This document shows, in pieces, positions 56,691 to 64,000 of a DNA stretch of 64,000 nucleotides. Every line of letters begins with the position of its first letter. The first letter of the stretch is position 1. The notes under the pieces were generated by a model. The model did no database searches and was not told where the DNA came from. It was given only the letters and a program-made list of their open reading frames with translations. This stretch comes from Pararhizobium arenae (GTDB taxonomy: Bacteria > Pseudomonadota > Alphaproteobacteria > Rhizobiales > Rhizobiaceae), in contig NZ_MOOY01000009.1 of NCBI RefSeq assembly GCF_001931685.1, positions 167,193 through 231,192 of the forward strand, read 5' to 3'. Made by a program: the position numbers and the translations under genes.

Positions 56691-57368
56691 ATGCCGGAAG
56701 AAATGAAACAGAATACCTTCGCGCCGCAGCCGCGCGCAGAAGGCTCGTTCCTGCCCATACTGCCGCTGCCCGGCACTATCCCGGACACACAGGTCGGCAT
56801 TGCCGACATGGCCGATGCCTTCGGCGTCACCCACCGCACCCTGCATTTCTATGAGGAAAAGGGCTTGCTGACCGCAGACCGCATGGGTCCGATGCGAGTC
56901 TATGGTGCTGAAGACATTCGCCGCATGGCCGTCATCAATGCCTGTCGCGAGATCGACATGCCCATCGTCGCGATCCAGGAGCTGATGGCCGCCCTCCTCT
57001 CCGCGGCCTCCCGCGAGGAAGCCTCGCAGATGTTCCGCGACGCTCTTCACGGCCACAAGCGCGAACTGGCCGCCCAGCAATCGATCTTGCGCCGGCAGAT
57101 GCAGCGTGTGAGCGAACTGCTGGAATCCGCCGAAGAAGGCGCGCTGGATCAGCCGCAAGCCAAGCCGATCCATCTGTCACCGATCGAGCTCAAATGCGTG
57201 GGCTTCATGGCAGAAGGTTATCCCGCCACCCGCATCGCCACGCTGATGGACATGGACCTCACCGCCGTCCTGACGCTCGAATCCGATATCATCCGCAAAT
57301 TCAACGGTCACAACCGTTTTCAGGCGGTGGCAAAGGCTGTGCTGATGGGGTTCGTCTCGGCCGACTGA
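56691..57368 (+). CDS. MerR-type regulator with LuxR-like C-terminal HTH
   Basis: A 225-residue protein. Residues about 35-105 form a MerR HTH (VGIADMADAFGVTHRTLHFY, then GLLTADRMGPMRVY) with a following coiled coil; residues 165-222 (HLSPIELKCVGFMAEGYPAT to AKAVLMGF) resemble a LuxR/GerE HTH. Two DNA-binding modules in one protein are unusual. ATG 56691 is chosen for the frame; the frame is open from 56538 and an ATG at 56703 has a closer GGAAG. Confidence 0.75.
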   Translation: MPEEMKQNTFAPQPRAEGSFLPILPLPGTIPDTQVGIADMADAFGVTHRTLHFYEEKGLLTADRMGPMRVYGAEDIRRMAVINACREIDMPIVAIQELMAALLSAASREEASQMFRDALHGHKRELAAQQSILRRQMQRVSELLESAEEGALDQPQAKPIHLSPIELKCVGFMAEGYPATRIATLMDMDLTAVLTLESDIIRKFNGHNRFQAVAKAVLMGFVSAD

Positions 57369-57374
57369 CGACCG

Positions 57375-58505
57375 TCAGCGCACGATCGTCAGCGTCTCGG
57401 CAGCCCGCGTGATCGCCGTGTAGAGCCAGCGCTCGCGCGTGTCGCGAAACGCCCAGCTTTCATCGAACAGCACCACATTGTTCCACTGCGAGCCCTGTGC
57501 CTTGTGCACGGTCAGCGCATAACCGTAGTCGAACTCGTCGTAACGCTTGCGCGTCGACCACGGAATTTCGCCCTCGACATCCTCGAACGCCTGCTTCAAC
57601 AGCTTGATCTTCGCCGCCCCGCGATCCATGTCGTCGTCTTCGGGCCGGATCATCAGGTTGATGCCCGGCTTTACGGTCTCCCGCGAGGATGTCATCACCT
57701 GCCAGAGCGAACCGTTCAGCAATCCCTTGGCTGGATCGTTGCGAAGGCACACCAGCTTGTCGCCGGATTGCGGATAGTCCGTGGTGAAACCCTTCAGCTC
57801 ACGCAGACGCATATTGTAGCGCCGCCGGGTCTTGTTGGTGCCGACAAGCACCTGATCGGCATCCAGCACCAGGCTCTGTGTCACGTCACCCTTTGAAATC
57901 ACCCGCGCGGTGCTGCCATAGTCGCCGTGCATGATTTCCTTGCCCTCGCGCACCTGCATGGCAAGCTTGATGATCGGGTTGTCGCGTGCCTGCCGGTGAA
58001 TATCGGTCAGCAGGAAATCCGGCTCGTCATTGGTGAAATAGCCGCCGCCCGACACCGGCGGCAACTGGCCCGGATCGCCGAGAACGAGGATCGGCGTGCC
58101 GAAACTCATGAGGTCACGCCCCAGCGCCTCGTCCACCATCGAGCACTCGTCGACGATGATCAACGCCGCCTTGGCGACGGGCGATTGCCTGTTGATCGAA
58201 AACATCGGCGCAATCGAGGTCTTGCCGGTCTCCTCGTTGGAAACCTCCTCCTCACCGCGCGGACGGTAGATCAGCGAATGAATGGTCTTGGCGTTGCTCG
58301 CGCCCTTGGAGCGCAGCACCTGCGCCGCCTTGCCGGTAAAGGCCGCAAACAGCACGTCGCCATCGACATGCTCTGCGAAATGCCGCGCTAGCGTCGTCTT
58401 GCCGGTACCGGCGTAACCGAACAGCCGGAAAAGCGGCTTGCGCCCTTCCTTCAGCCACTGCGAGACGGCTTTGAGCGCCTCATCCTGTTGCGGTGCGAAT
58501 TCCAT
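57375..58505 (-). CDS. RecD-like ATP-dependent DNA helicase
   Basis: A 376-residue superfamily 1 helicase with Walker A GYAGTGKTTLARHF, Walker B LIIVDECSMVD, the GDPGQLPPV motif III, and C-terminal YALTVHKAQGSQWNNVVLFDE and YTAITRAAETLTIVR. It resembles RecD2/Dda-type helicases without the N-terminal extension. ATG 58505 gives MEFAPQQDEALKAV; the frame is open to 58616. Convergent with the MerR-type gene, only six bases away. Confidence 0.9.
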   Translation of the reverse strand: MEFAPQQDEALKAVSQWLKEGRKPLFRLFGYAGTGKTTLARHFAEHVDGDVLFAAFTGKAAQVLRSKGASNAKTIHSLIYRPRGEEEVSNEETGKTSIAPMFSINRQSPVAKAALIIVDECSMVDEALGRDLMSFGTPILVLGDPGQLPPVSGGGYFTNDEPDFLLTDIHRQARDNPIIKLAMQVREGKEIMHGDYGSTARVISKGDVTQSLVLDADQVLVGTNKTRRRYNMRLRELKGFTTDYPQSGDKLVCLRNDPAKGLLNGSLWQVMTSSRETVKPGINLMIRPEDDDMDRGAAKIKLLKQAFEDVEGEIPWSTRKRYDEFDYGYALTVHKAQGSQWNNVVLFDESWAFRDTRERWLYTAITRAAETLTIVR

Positions 58506-58656
58506 CGCCCGAAGTGGCAGGATTCGGGGCCGAGATGCAAGCGCCGAACGAGGCCGGCCGATATCTCCGGTGGGCAAGTGCCCGCAAGTTCTCAGAGTGC
58601 CTTGCCGCCAAGGCATTGATCGTCAAAGAATTACAGAGGCGTTTCAGGAGGATTCG

Positions 58657-59220
58657 GTGAGCGACGCATTTGGCTTCATGTTCGGCTTCTACGGCCTGCT
58701 CCTGGGCCTCGCCGTGGCCGAAGTTGTCTCCGGCTTTTCACGCGCCTATGATGAACGCCACAGCCGCAGGATCGGGGTTGTGGCGCCGCTTTTCGGCACG
58801 CTGCTTCTCGTCGATCTCATCACCTTCTGGATGAACGCCTGGGCCTATCGCGATCTTGCCGACGTCAAATATATCACAGCGCTTGCCGTGGCGCTCGTGG
58901 CCCTGCTCTATTATTTCGCCGCCACACAGGTCTTCCCCAAAGCCACCGAAAACGACACGCTGGATCGCCACATCATGGAGCACCGGCAGGAGGTGGTCTT
59001 CTGCGTGTTGATCAGCAACCTCATCACCCAGGTTCCGAACACGATCTCTGCCGTCACGACGCCGTGGCCGCCGGCCGATATCGGGCTCTGGGCCGGGCTC
59101 AACATGATCTACTACATCCTGCTGGTCGTTGCCGCACTGGCAAAGACCAAAAAGGTCGTCGGCACCGCCGTCGGCATCGCGATCGTCTATGTCACCGGCG
59201 CGACGGCGCTCTTCGCATAG
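58657..59220 (+). CDS. multi-pass membrane protein of unknown function
   Basis: A 187-residue protein with about five hydrophobic segments (e.g. MFGFYGLLLGLAVAEVVSGF and ITALAVALVALLYYFAATQV). A GTG at 58657 is preceded by CAGGAGG; the frame is open upstream from 58438. No family is recognised. It lies upstream of an AbrB-type membrane protein on the same strand. Confidence 0.7.
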   Translation: MSDAFGFMFGFYGLLLGLAVAEVVSGFSRAYDERHSRRIGVVAPLFGTLLLVDLITFWMNAWAYRDLADVKYITALAVALVALLYYFAATQVFPKATENDTLDRHIMEHRQEVVFCVLISNLITQVPNTISAVTTPWPPADIGLWAGLNMIYYILLVVAALAKTKKVVGTAVGIAIVYVTGATALFA

Positions 59221-59322
59221 GATGCAGCCGTCACGTCCCGATATCTCGCACCCACGGCATATGTTCCTTGGAAAACGCGGATGATCCCGCTATCTGGGTT
59301 CCGGCAAAGGACATGACCGCCC

Positions 59323-60480
59323 GTGACATCACCGCAACTTCCCCATCCCGACCCCGAAGAAACCTCGGTTGAAACCGGCGAGGTGGAAACAGCGGACGAC
59401 AAGGCTCCGCTCAAAACCGGGATCGGTCGCTGGCGTCCGGCCGGACAGTGGGCATTGCTGCTCGTCGTATCCGTGGTGCTTGCAGGCCTCCTCGAACTCA
59501 CCGGAATCCCCGCAGCCCTCTTGATGGGTCCGATGGTCGCCGGCGCCCTCTGCGGCATCAACGGCGCCACGATCCGCCTGCCGCGGCCGCTGTATTACTG
59601 CGCGCAGGCCCTGATCGGCACGATGATCGCCGAATCGATCTCTCCCGGCATTCTCGGCAACCTGCTGGCCAACGCTCCTCTGTTTCTGGCGATCATCGGC
59701 TCCGTCATCGCTATGAGCACGCTGTCGGGCTATGCGATCAGCCGGCTCGGCATCCTGCCCGGCACCACCGCCATCTGGGGCTCGTCTGCGGGCGCTGCAA
59801 CGACGATGCTTGTCATGTCGGATGCCTACGGCGCCGACACCCGCCTCGTCGCCTTCATGCAGTATCTGCGCGTGGTCTTCGTCGCAGCCGCCGCTTCGCT
59901 GGTGGCGCGCTATTGGGCTGGCATAGACGGTACAGGTCCGGCCATCGTCTGGTTCGGGCCCATCGACCCGATTTCCTTCGGCGAGACCCTGGCGGTTGCT
60001 GCCATTGCCGGCTTTCTCGGCAAGAAGCTTCGCGTTCCCGCCGGCATTTTTCTCTTTCCGTTCCTGATCGGCGCGGCGCTGAGCATGAGCGGCCTCATCG
60101 TCATCCATATTCCGGAATGGCTGCTGGCGATCAGCTATGCGCTGCTCGGCTGGAACATCGGCCTCGGCTTCACCCGGCCGATCATCACCCATGTTGGCCG
60201 CGCGCTTCTTCCCACCGTCATCTCCATCCTGGTGCTGATTGGCTTTTCCGGTGTGCTCGCCTACATCCTCACCCGCACGCTCGGCATCGATCCGCTGACG
60301 GCCTATCTCGCCACCAGCCCCGGGGGCATGGATTCGATCGCCATCATCGCCGCCTCCAGCAATGTCGATATCGCCTTCGTCATGTCGTTGCAGACGGCTC
60401 GCCTGCTGCTGATCATGGCCATCGGCCCAAGCCTTGCCCGTTTCGTCGCGGCCAGGACCGGCGCCAAACCGCTGCCTTAA
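59323..60480 (+). CDS. AbrB family membrane protein
   Basis: A 385-residue polytopic protein of the AbrB/PF05145 family, often named ammonia monooxygenase but more likely a transporter or regulator. It contains two repeated units with GSSAGAATTMLVMSDAYGAD and TSPGGMDSIAIIAASSNVD. Start GTG at 59323 is weakly supported; AAAGGA lies about 11 bases upstream. Function unknown. Confidence 0.82.
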   Translation: MTSPQLPHPDPEETSVETGEVETADDKAPLKTGIGRWRPAGQWALLLVVSVVLAGLLELTGIPAALLMGPMVAGALCGINGATIRLPRPLYYCAQALIGTMIAESISPGILGNLLANAPLFLAIIGSVIAMSTLSGYAISRLGILPGTTAIWGSSAGAATTMLVMSDAYGADTRLVAFMQYLRVVFVAAAASLVARYWAGIDGTGPAIVWFGPIDPISFGETLAVAAIAGFLGKKLRVPAGIFLFPFLIGAALSMSGLIVIHIPEWLLAISYALLGWNIGLGFTRPIITHVGRALLPTVISILVLIGFSGVLAYILTRTLGIDPLTAYLATSPGGMDSIAIIAASSNVDIAFVMSLQTARLLLIMAIGPSLARFVAARTGAKPLP

Positions 60481-60501
60481 ACAGGCCGCAGACGCCACCT
60501 G

Positions 60502-60885
60502 TCAGGCAGCGCCCTTCCCCAAAGGGTCGTTCTCCAGAACGATCGGCTTTCCATGTGGCGTCGCTTCCGCGGCCCGCTGCCAGGCCTTGGTAGCCCGCTC
60601 GAGATCATCGCCTCGCACGATGGAAAGCTCCGACAGGATGCGCGACAGCGCAGCCACCCAGCACTCGTAGTAATCGCTTCCATCGGCACAACGCCCCGGC
60701 CGGTAAAGTTCCTGCGACAGAACCTCCGCCCATTCGCTCCACGAAAACACGCCGCGCTCATGCAGCCTGACCGTCATCGCAAAGGCTTCCGCCTGCCAGG
60801 GCTCGGCAAAGACGGGCCCGCCATCCTGCGCCAGCGGCAGGCCGGGCACGTCACGCAACGACTTCGAAACATCATGCAGGCTCAA
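60502..60885 (-). CDS. nitrile hydratase accessory/activator protein
   Basis: A 127-residue protein that helps cobalt insertion into nitrile hydratase, similar to the P14K/NthE-type activators. It has VFAEPWQAEAFAMTVRLHERG, which resembles the beta-subunit N-terminal region, then EWAEVLSQEL and YYECWVAALSRIL. A TTG at 60885 is preferred because GGGAG lies upstream; an ATG at 60903 is possible. It overlaps the nthB end. Confidence 0.85.
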   Translation of the reverse strand: MSLHDVSKSLRDVPGLPLAQDGGPVFAEPWQAEAFAMTVRLHERGVFSWSEWAEVLSQELYRPGRCADGSDYYECWVAALSRILSELSIVRGDDLERATKAWQRAAEATPHGKPIVLENDPLGKGAA

Positions 60886-61531
60886 GATAGCTCTCCCAGG
60901 CATCGATCGAGACCGTCAGTCCCTTTTGCGCGCCCTCACCCCAGATTTCAGCCGCATCGAAAACGACCGTGTAGACCCACTGCGGATTTTCGCCCTTGCC
61001 ATGGGCGTTGTCGTCCGGAAACACGAAGGACCCCTGCACCGCCTCGACAGTGCCGACACGGCCTCGCACATAACGCGGCAGCCGCGTATGGGTCTCGGGG
61101 TTGAAATTGCGGGTGCGCACCCTGTCGCCTGGCTTGTAGATCGCCGGCCCCGCCGCCGGCCTGTCGCAAGGCCCGCCCTTTGCCAGCACGCCTTCGACCA
61201 TGTCTGCCTTCAGCACCCGCTTCGGCGTGGCACCCGGCCCGGTCATCACACCGCTCGCAAGCTCTTTGGTGCTCGCGAACCCATGGCGTTCCAAAAGCGT
61301 CTGCAAGGCGCGCAGCCAGATTTCGTAGTAACTCGCTGAAAGATAGGTCGCCGGTGGAATGTTTTCCCGCGCATGCCGGCTTTCATCGATCGTCCAGGCC
61401 CCGAAGGCCCCGCAAGAGAGCGTCAGCCCGAGCGCCCGCTTCTCCCACTCCGCATGGAAAGTGGGCTCGTCCTTCTCAGGCGCAACCGGGCCGAAACCGT
61501 GCTGACCGCCAAGATCGTGCGGCCCGTTCAT
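60872..61531 (-). CDS. nthB: nitrile hydratase beta subunit
   Basis: A 219-residue subunit that pairs with alpha in the nitrile-to-amide hydration enzyme. It starts [19 protein letters not shown] and has SASYYEIWLRALQTLL, then a C-terminal SH3-like barrel with FNPETHTRLPRYVRG and GTVEAVQGSFVFPD, all typical. Its ATG shares a base with the nthA stop (TGATG), indicating coupled, stoichiometric synthesis. No amidase gene is seen nearby. Confidence 0.95.
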   Translation of the reverse strand: MNGPHDLGGQHGFGPVAPEKDEPTFHAEWEKRALGLTLSCGAFGAWTIDESRHARENIPPATYLSASYYEIWLRALQTLLERHGFASTKELASGVMTGPGATPKRVLKADMVEGVLAKGGPCDRPAAGPAIYKPGDRVRTRNFNPETHTRLPRYVRGRVGTVEAVQGSFVFPDDNAHGKGENPQWVYTVVFDAAEIWGEGAQKGLTVSIDAWESYLEPA

Positions 61532-62151
61532 CAGGCAGCCTCCAGCGCAATCGCGGTACCGATCATTGCATCGCGGCTGACGAGCTCTGCAAGCTGCTCC
61601 TCGCTAAAGCCTTCCGTGCCTTCCGGCCGCTCGGGAATAACGAGATAGCGTAGTTCGGCCGTCGAATCCCAAACCCGGATCGCCTGCCCCTCCGGCAGCG
61701 CCAGCCCGAATTCTGCAAGCACCCCGCGTGGATCGATGACGGCGCGAGAGCGATAGGCCGGTGCCTTGTACCAGACCGGCGGCAAGCCCAACACGGACCA
61801 CGGGTAACAGGAGCAAAGCGTGCAGACGACGAGATTGTGGGTTTCCGGCGTGTTGAACACGGCGCGCATATGCTCGCCCTGCCGGCCGGTGTAGCCGAGG
61901 CTGGCGATCGCCGCCGTCGCATCGTCCTTCAGCCACTGGGCAAACTCTGCATCTGCCCAGGCCTTCGCCACCACGCGGGCGCCATTGCGCGGCCCGATCT
62001 TCGTCTCATAGGTCTCGACAATGGCATCGATCGCCTTGGGATCGATCAGGCCCTTGGCCGTCAACAAGGTTTCCAGCGCCTTGACCCGCGCCTGCATGTC
62101 GGAAAATTCGTTGCCGTGGTGGTGATGATCGTGGTTGTCGTGATCGTGCAT
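61531..62151 (-). CDS. nthA: cobalt-type nitrile hydratase alpha subunit
   Basis: A 206-residue catalytic subunit. The metal site is Cys110-Thr-Leu-Cys113-Ser-Cys115 ([11 protein letters not shown]); threonine and the following tyrosine mark the cobalt type rather than the iron type. The N-terminal histidine-rich tail [13 protein letters not shown] may bind metal. ATG 62151 is the start; the frame is open to 62274. First gene of nthA-nthB-activator. Confidence 0.96.
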   Translation of the reverse strand: MHDHDNHDHHHHGNEFSDMQARVKALETLLTAKGLIDPKAIDAIVETYETKIGPRNGARVVAKAWADAEFAQWLKDDATAAIASLGYTGRQGEHMRAVFNTPETHNLVVCTLCSCYPWSVLGLPPVWYKAPAYRSRAVIDPRGVLAEFGLALPEGQAIRVWDSTAELRYLVIPERPEGTEGFSEEQLAELVSRDAMIGTAIALEAA

Positions 62152-62186
62152 GGCACACTCGCTGACTGTAGGAAACGAATCCGGTG

Positions 62187-62780
62187 CTATTTCAGCATCG
62201 GCCAAAGGCTGACGACGAGCAAGACCGCCATCGTGATATTGAACCATTTGAGACGCACGGGGTCGGACAGCCATTGCCTGAGCGCCGAGCCGAAACCTGC
62301 CCAGGTGGAAACGCTCGGCACGTTGACGATCGCGAAGATCAGCCCGACGATCAAGACGCTCGTGAGGTAGCTGTCTTCACTCGTGTAGGTCGCCATCGCC
62401 GAGACTGCCATGACCCAGGCCTTCGGATTGACCCATTGAAACGCTGCTGCCTGCAGGAAGGTCATTGGCACGGCACCGGTCCTGCCATCGGAAAGACTGC
62501 GCGAGGTCGCAATTTTCCACGCGATCCACACCAGGTAAGCGCCACCGGCAAATTTCAGGATGGTGTAGAGAAGTGGCACCGAATGCAGCAGCGCACCCAG
62601 CCCAAGCCCGACCGCGACCAGCAGCGACAGGAACCCTGCTCCGATGCCAATCATATGCGGGATCGTGCGCACAAAGCCGAAGTTCACGCCGGAGGCAAAC
62701 AGCATCATGTTGTTCGGACCGGGCGTGATCGACGTCGTGAAGGCAAAGAGAAACAACGCCAGAAGCGTGTCGGCCTGCAT
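62187..62780 (-). CDS. LysE family exporter
   Basis: A 197-residue membrane protein of the LysE/RhtB family with [19 protein letters not shown] near the N-terminus and [19 protein letters not shown] in the middle. The ATG at 62780 follows GGGAGG. It is 35 bp upstream of nthA on the same strand and may be cotranscribed with the nitrile hydratase genes, possibly exporting an amide or amino acid; that is inference. Confidence 0.87.
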   Translation of the reverse strand: MQADTLLALFLFAFTTSITPGPNNMMLFASGVNFGFVRTIPHMIGIGAGFLSLLVAVGLGLGALLHSVPLLYTILKFAGGAYLVWIAWKIATSRSLSDGRTGAVPMTFLQAAAFQWVNPKAWVMAVSAMATYTSEDSYLTSVLIVGLIFAIVNVPSVSTWAGFGSALRQWLSDPVRLKWFNITMAVLLVVSLWPMLK

Positions 62781-62987
62781 GGATGGAACCTCCCGAAATT
62801 TATCATCAGCCTTCAAGGACTGAATTTAGGTCAACATAACTGACCTATTGCGCACCGCCACCCGAAACTTGTCATGGTGACAAGAAACGCTCACGGGCGT
62901 TACACCTCGTGAAAATACTGCCGAATCCGCTCTTATGAAACATGGTCGCCCGCCCTATCTTGAAAGCAAGATTCAAAGGAACCGCCC

Positions 62988-63827
62988 ATGACCTCCCTAA
63001 TCCCAACGACCAAGTTCCCGAATGGCATCGAAGTCCCCGTTCTCGGCCAGGGAACATGGCACATGGGCGAGAGCCGCAATCACGCGAAAGAAGAAGCCGA
63101 CAGCCTGCGCCACGGGCTGGATCTCGGCATGACACTGATCGACACCGCCGAAATGTACGCCAATGGCGGAGCGGAAACTGTGGTTGGCGAGGCCGTGCGC
63201 GGACGGCGCGACGAGGCTTTCATCGTCTCCAAGGTTCTGCCATCCAATGCCAGCGCCAGCGGCACGGTGCGCGCCTGCGAACAAAGCCTGAAGCGGCTGG
63301 GCACCGATCATATCGATCTGTACCTCCTGCATTGGCGCGGCAGCTATGGCTTCGACGAAACGCTGGAAGGCTTCGAGCGCCTTGCCAAGGCCGGCAAGAT
63401 CAGGGCCTGGGGCGTCTCCAATTTCGATGTCGATGACATGGAGGACCTCGAGCGCCTCTCCAGCGACTGTGCCGCCAACCAGGTCCTTTACAATCTCGCC
63501 CGCCGCGGCATCGAATACGATCTCCTGCCGTGGTGCGCCAAGCGTGGCATCCCGATCATGGCTTATTCGCCTCTGGATGAAGGCCGGCTTCTGCGCCACC
63601 CGGAGCTGGTGCACATCGCCAAGGCCCATCAGGCGACGCCTGCTCAGATCGCGCTCGCCTTCGTCATCAGCCACCCCGGTGTGATCGCCATCCCGAAAAC
63701 CAGCTCGCGCCAGCGGGCGGAGGAAAATCGGGCGTCCGCCGATATTCACCTCACGCCGGAAAATCTGGCGGCACTTGATGCGATATTCGCCCCGCCAAAA
63801 CGAAAGAAGCCGCTCGAAATGATCTGA
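62988..63827 (+). CDS. aldo/keto reductase
   Basis: A 279-residue NADPH-dependent oxidoreductase with TIM barrel. Active-site tyrosine is in [13 protein letters not shown], the lysine in [11 protein letters not shown] and the histidine in [27 protein letters not shown] binds the cofactor. It is transcribed away from the lysE-nth unit. Substrate unknown. Confidence 0.92.
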   Translation: MTSLIPTTKFPNGIEVPVLGQGTWHMGESRNHAKEEADSLRHGLDLGMTLIDTAEMYANGGAETVVGEAVRGRRDEAFIVSKVLPSNASASGTVRACEQSLKRLGTDHIDLYLLHWRGSYGFDETLEGFERLAKAGKIRAWGVSNFDVDDMEDLERLSSDCAANQVLYNLARRGIEYDLLPWCAKRGIPIMAYSPLDEGRLLRHPELVHIAKAHQATPAQIALAFVISHPGVIAIPKTSSRQRAEENRASADIHLTPENLAALDAIFAPPKRKKPLEMI

Positions 63828-63858
63828 GCGGATTGCGCGGCATTGCCCCTCACCCTAG

Positions 63859-63884
63859 CCCTCTCCCCGCCGGCGGGGAGAGGG
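63859..63884. repeat. palindromic intergenic repeat
   Basis: A perfect 26-base palindrome with arms CCCTCTCCCCGCC / GGCGGGGAGAGGG, preceded by CCCTCACCCTAG. Strings of this kind occur in many rhizobial intergenic regions. A related piece, TCTCCCTGTCAAAACGGGGAG, follows near 63910. It can form a long hairpin in RNA from either strand. Confidence 0.75.
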
Positions 63885-64000
63885 GACGACCGAGTTTGCC
63901 GCTTGTCCCTTCTCCCTGTCAAAACGGGGAGCAACCATGTTTCATGCATGTGAGTATTTTGGTGTCCATGCGGTGTTACGGGCAAGGACAGCGTTTGCCA

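Overview
The window is about 64 kb of GC-rich DNA. Dense coding, many ATGA/TGATG overlaps and frequent GTG starts, together with a dctA/dctBD locus, a divergent katG/oxyR pair, a short rut operon and a cobalt-type nitrile hydratase, point to an alphaproteobacterium of the Rhizobiaceae (Rhizobium/Agrobacterium group). That placement is inferred from gene content and protein family resemblance, not from a search. No rRNA, CRISPR array, prophage or intact insertion sequence was seen. One tRNA gene (Lys, CTT) is present.

Layout. 0.3-3.9 kb: pyrimidine-ring degradation operon rutABCDF, without rutE or rutG. 4-8.7 kb: small or secreted proteins, a DUF808 membrane protein, a LysE-type exporter and a J-domain protein. 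8.8-11.7 kb: an MsbA-like ABC exporter and a coupled msrB-msrA repair operon. 11.8-17.8 kb: a five-gene, translationally coupled leucine/isovalerate catabolic operon (ivd, mccB, mccA, MaoC hydratase, CitE-like lyase), then a PagL-like outer membrane protein. 18.9-22.2 kb: katG and divergent oxyR.

22.3-30.9 kb is the most distinctive part. It looks like a cell-surface galactofuranose locus: a glycosyltransferase-like protein, a GlfT2-type galactofuranosyltransferase, an 892-residue fusion of polysaccharide pyruvyl transferase and nitroreductase, a second pyruvyl transferase, and UDP-galactopyranose mutase (glf), closed by a strong terminator. Base composition in its middle is lower in GC than the neighbours. 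The likely product is a pyruvylated galactofuranose-containing surface glycan, and the nitroreductase partner has no obvious role in known pathways.

31-37 kb: an L,D-transpeptidase and an OmpA-like lipoprotein (cell wall), then the C4-dicarboxylate system: dctA with a textbook sigma-54 promoter, two upstream DctD sites and the divergent dctBD two-component operon. 37-45 kb: tRNA-Lys, PhzF-like, NUDIX and endonuclease/exonuclease/phosphatase genes, a bacterial CASTOR/POLLUX-type channel and a RocB-like M20 peptidase. 44.7-54.9 kb: aminotransferase, ilvC, TetR regulator with a perfect palindromic operator, two small secreted proteins, an Lrp/AsnC regulator divergent from an aspartate racemase-like gene, an RTX-type protein, an HxlR regulator divergent from a QorB-like quinone reductase, and pdxJ. 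55-64 kb: a membrane-anchored regulator-like protein, a MerR plus LuxR-type HTH fusion, a RecD-like helicase, two membrane proteins, the nitrile hydratase operon (nthA, nthB, activator), a second LysE exporter, an aldo/keto reductase and a palindromic intergenic repeat at the right end.
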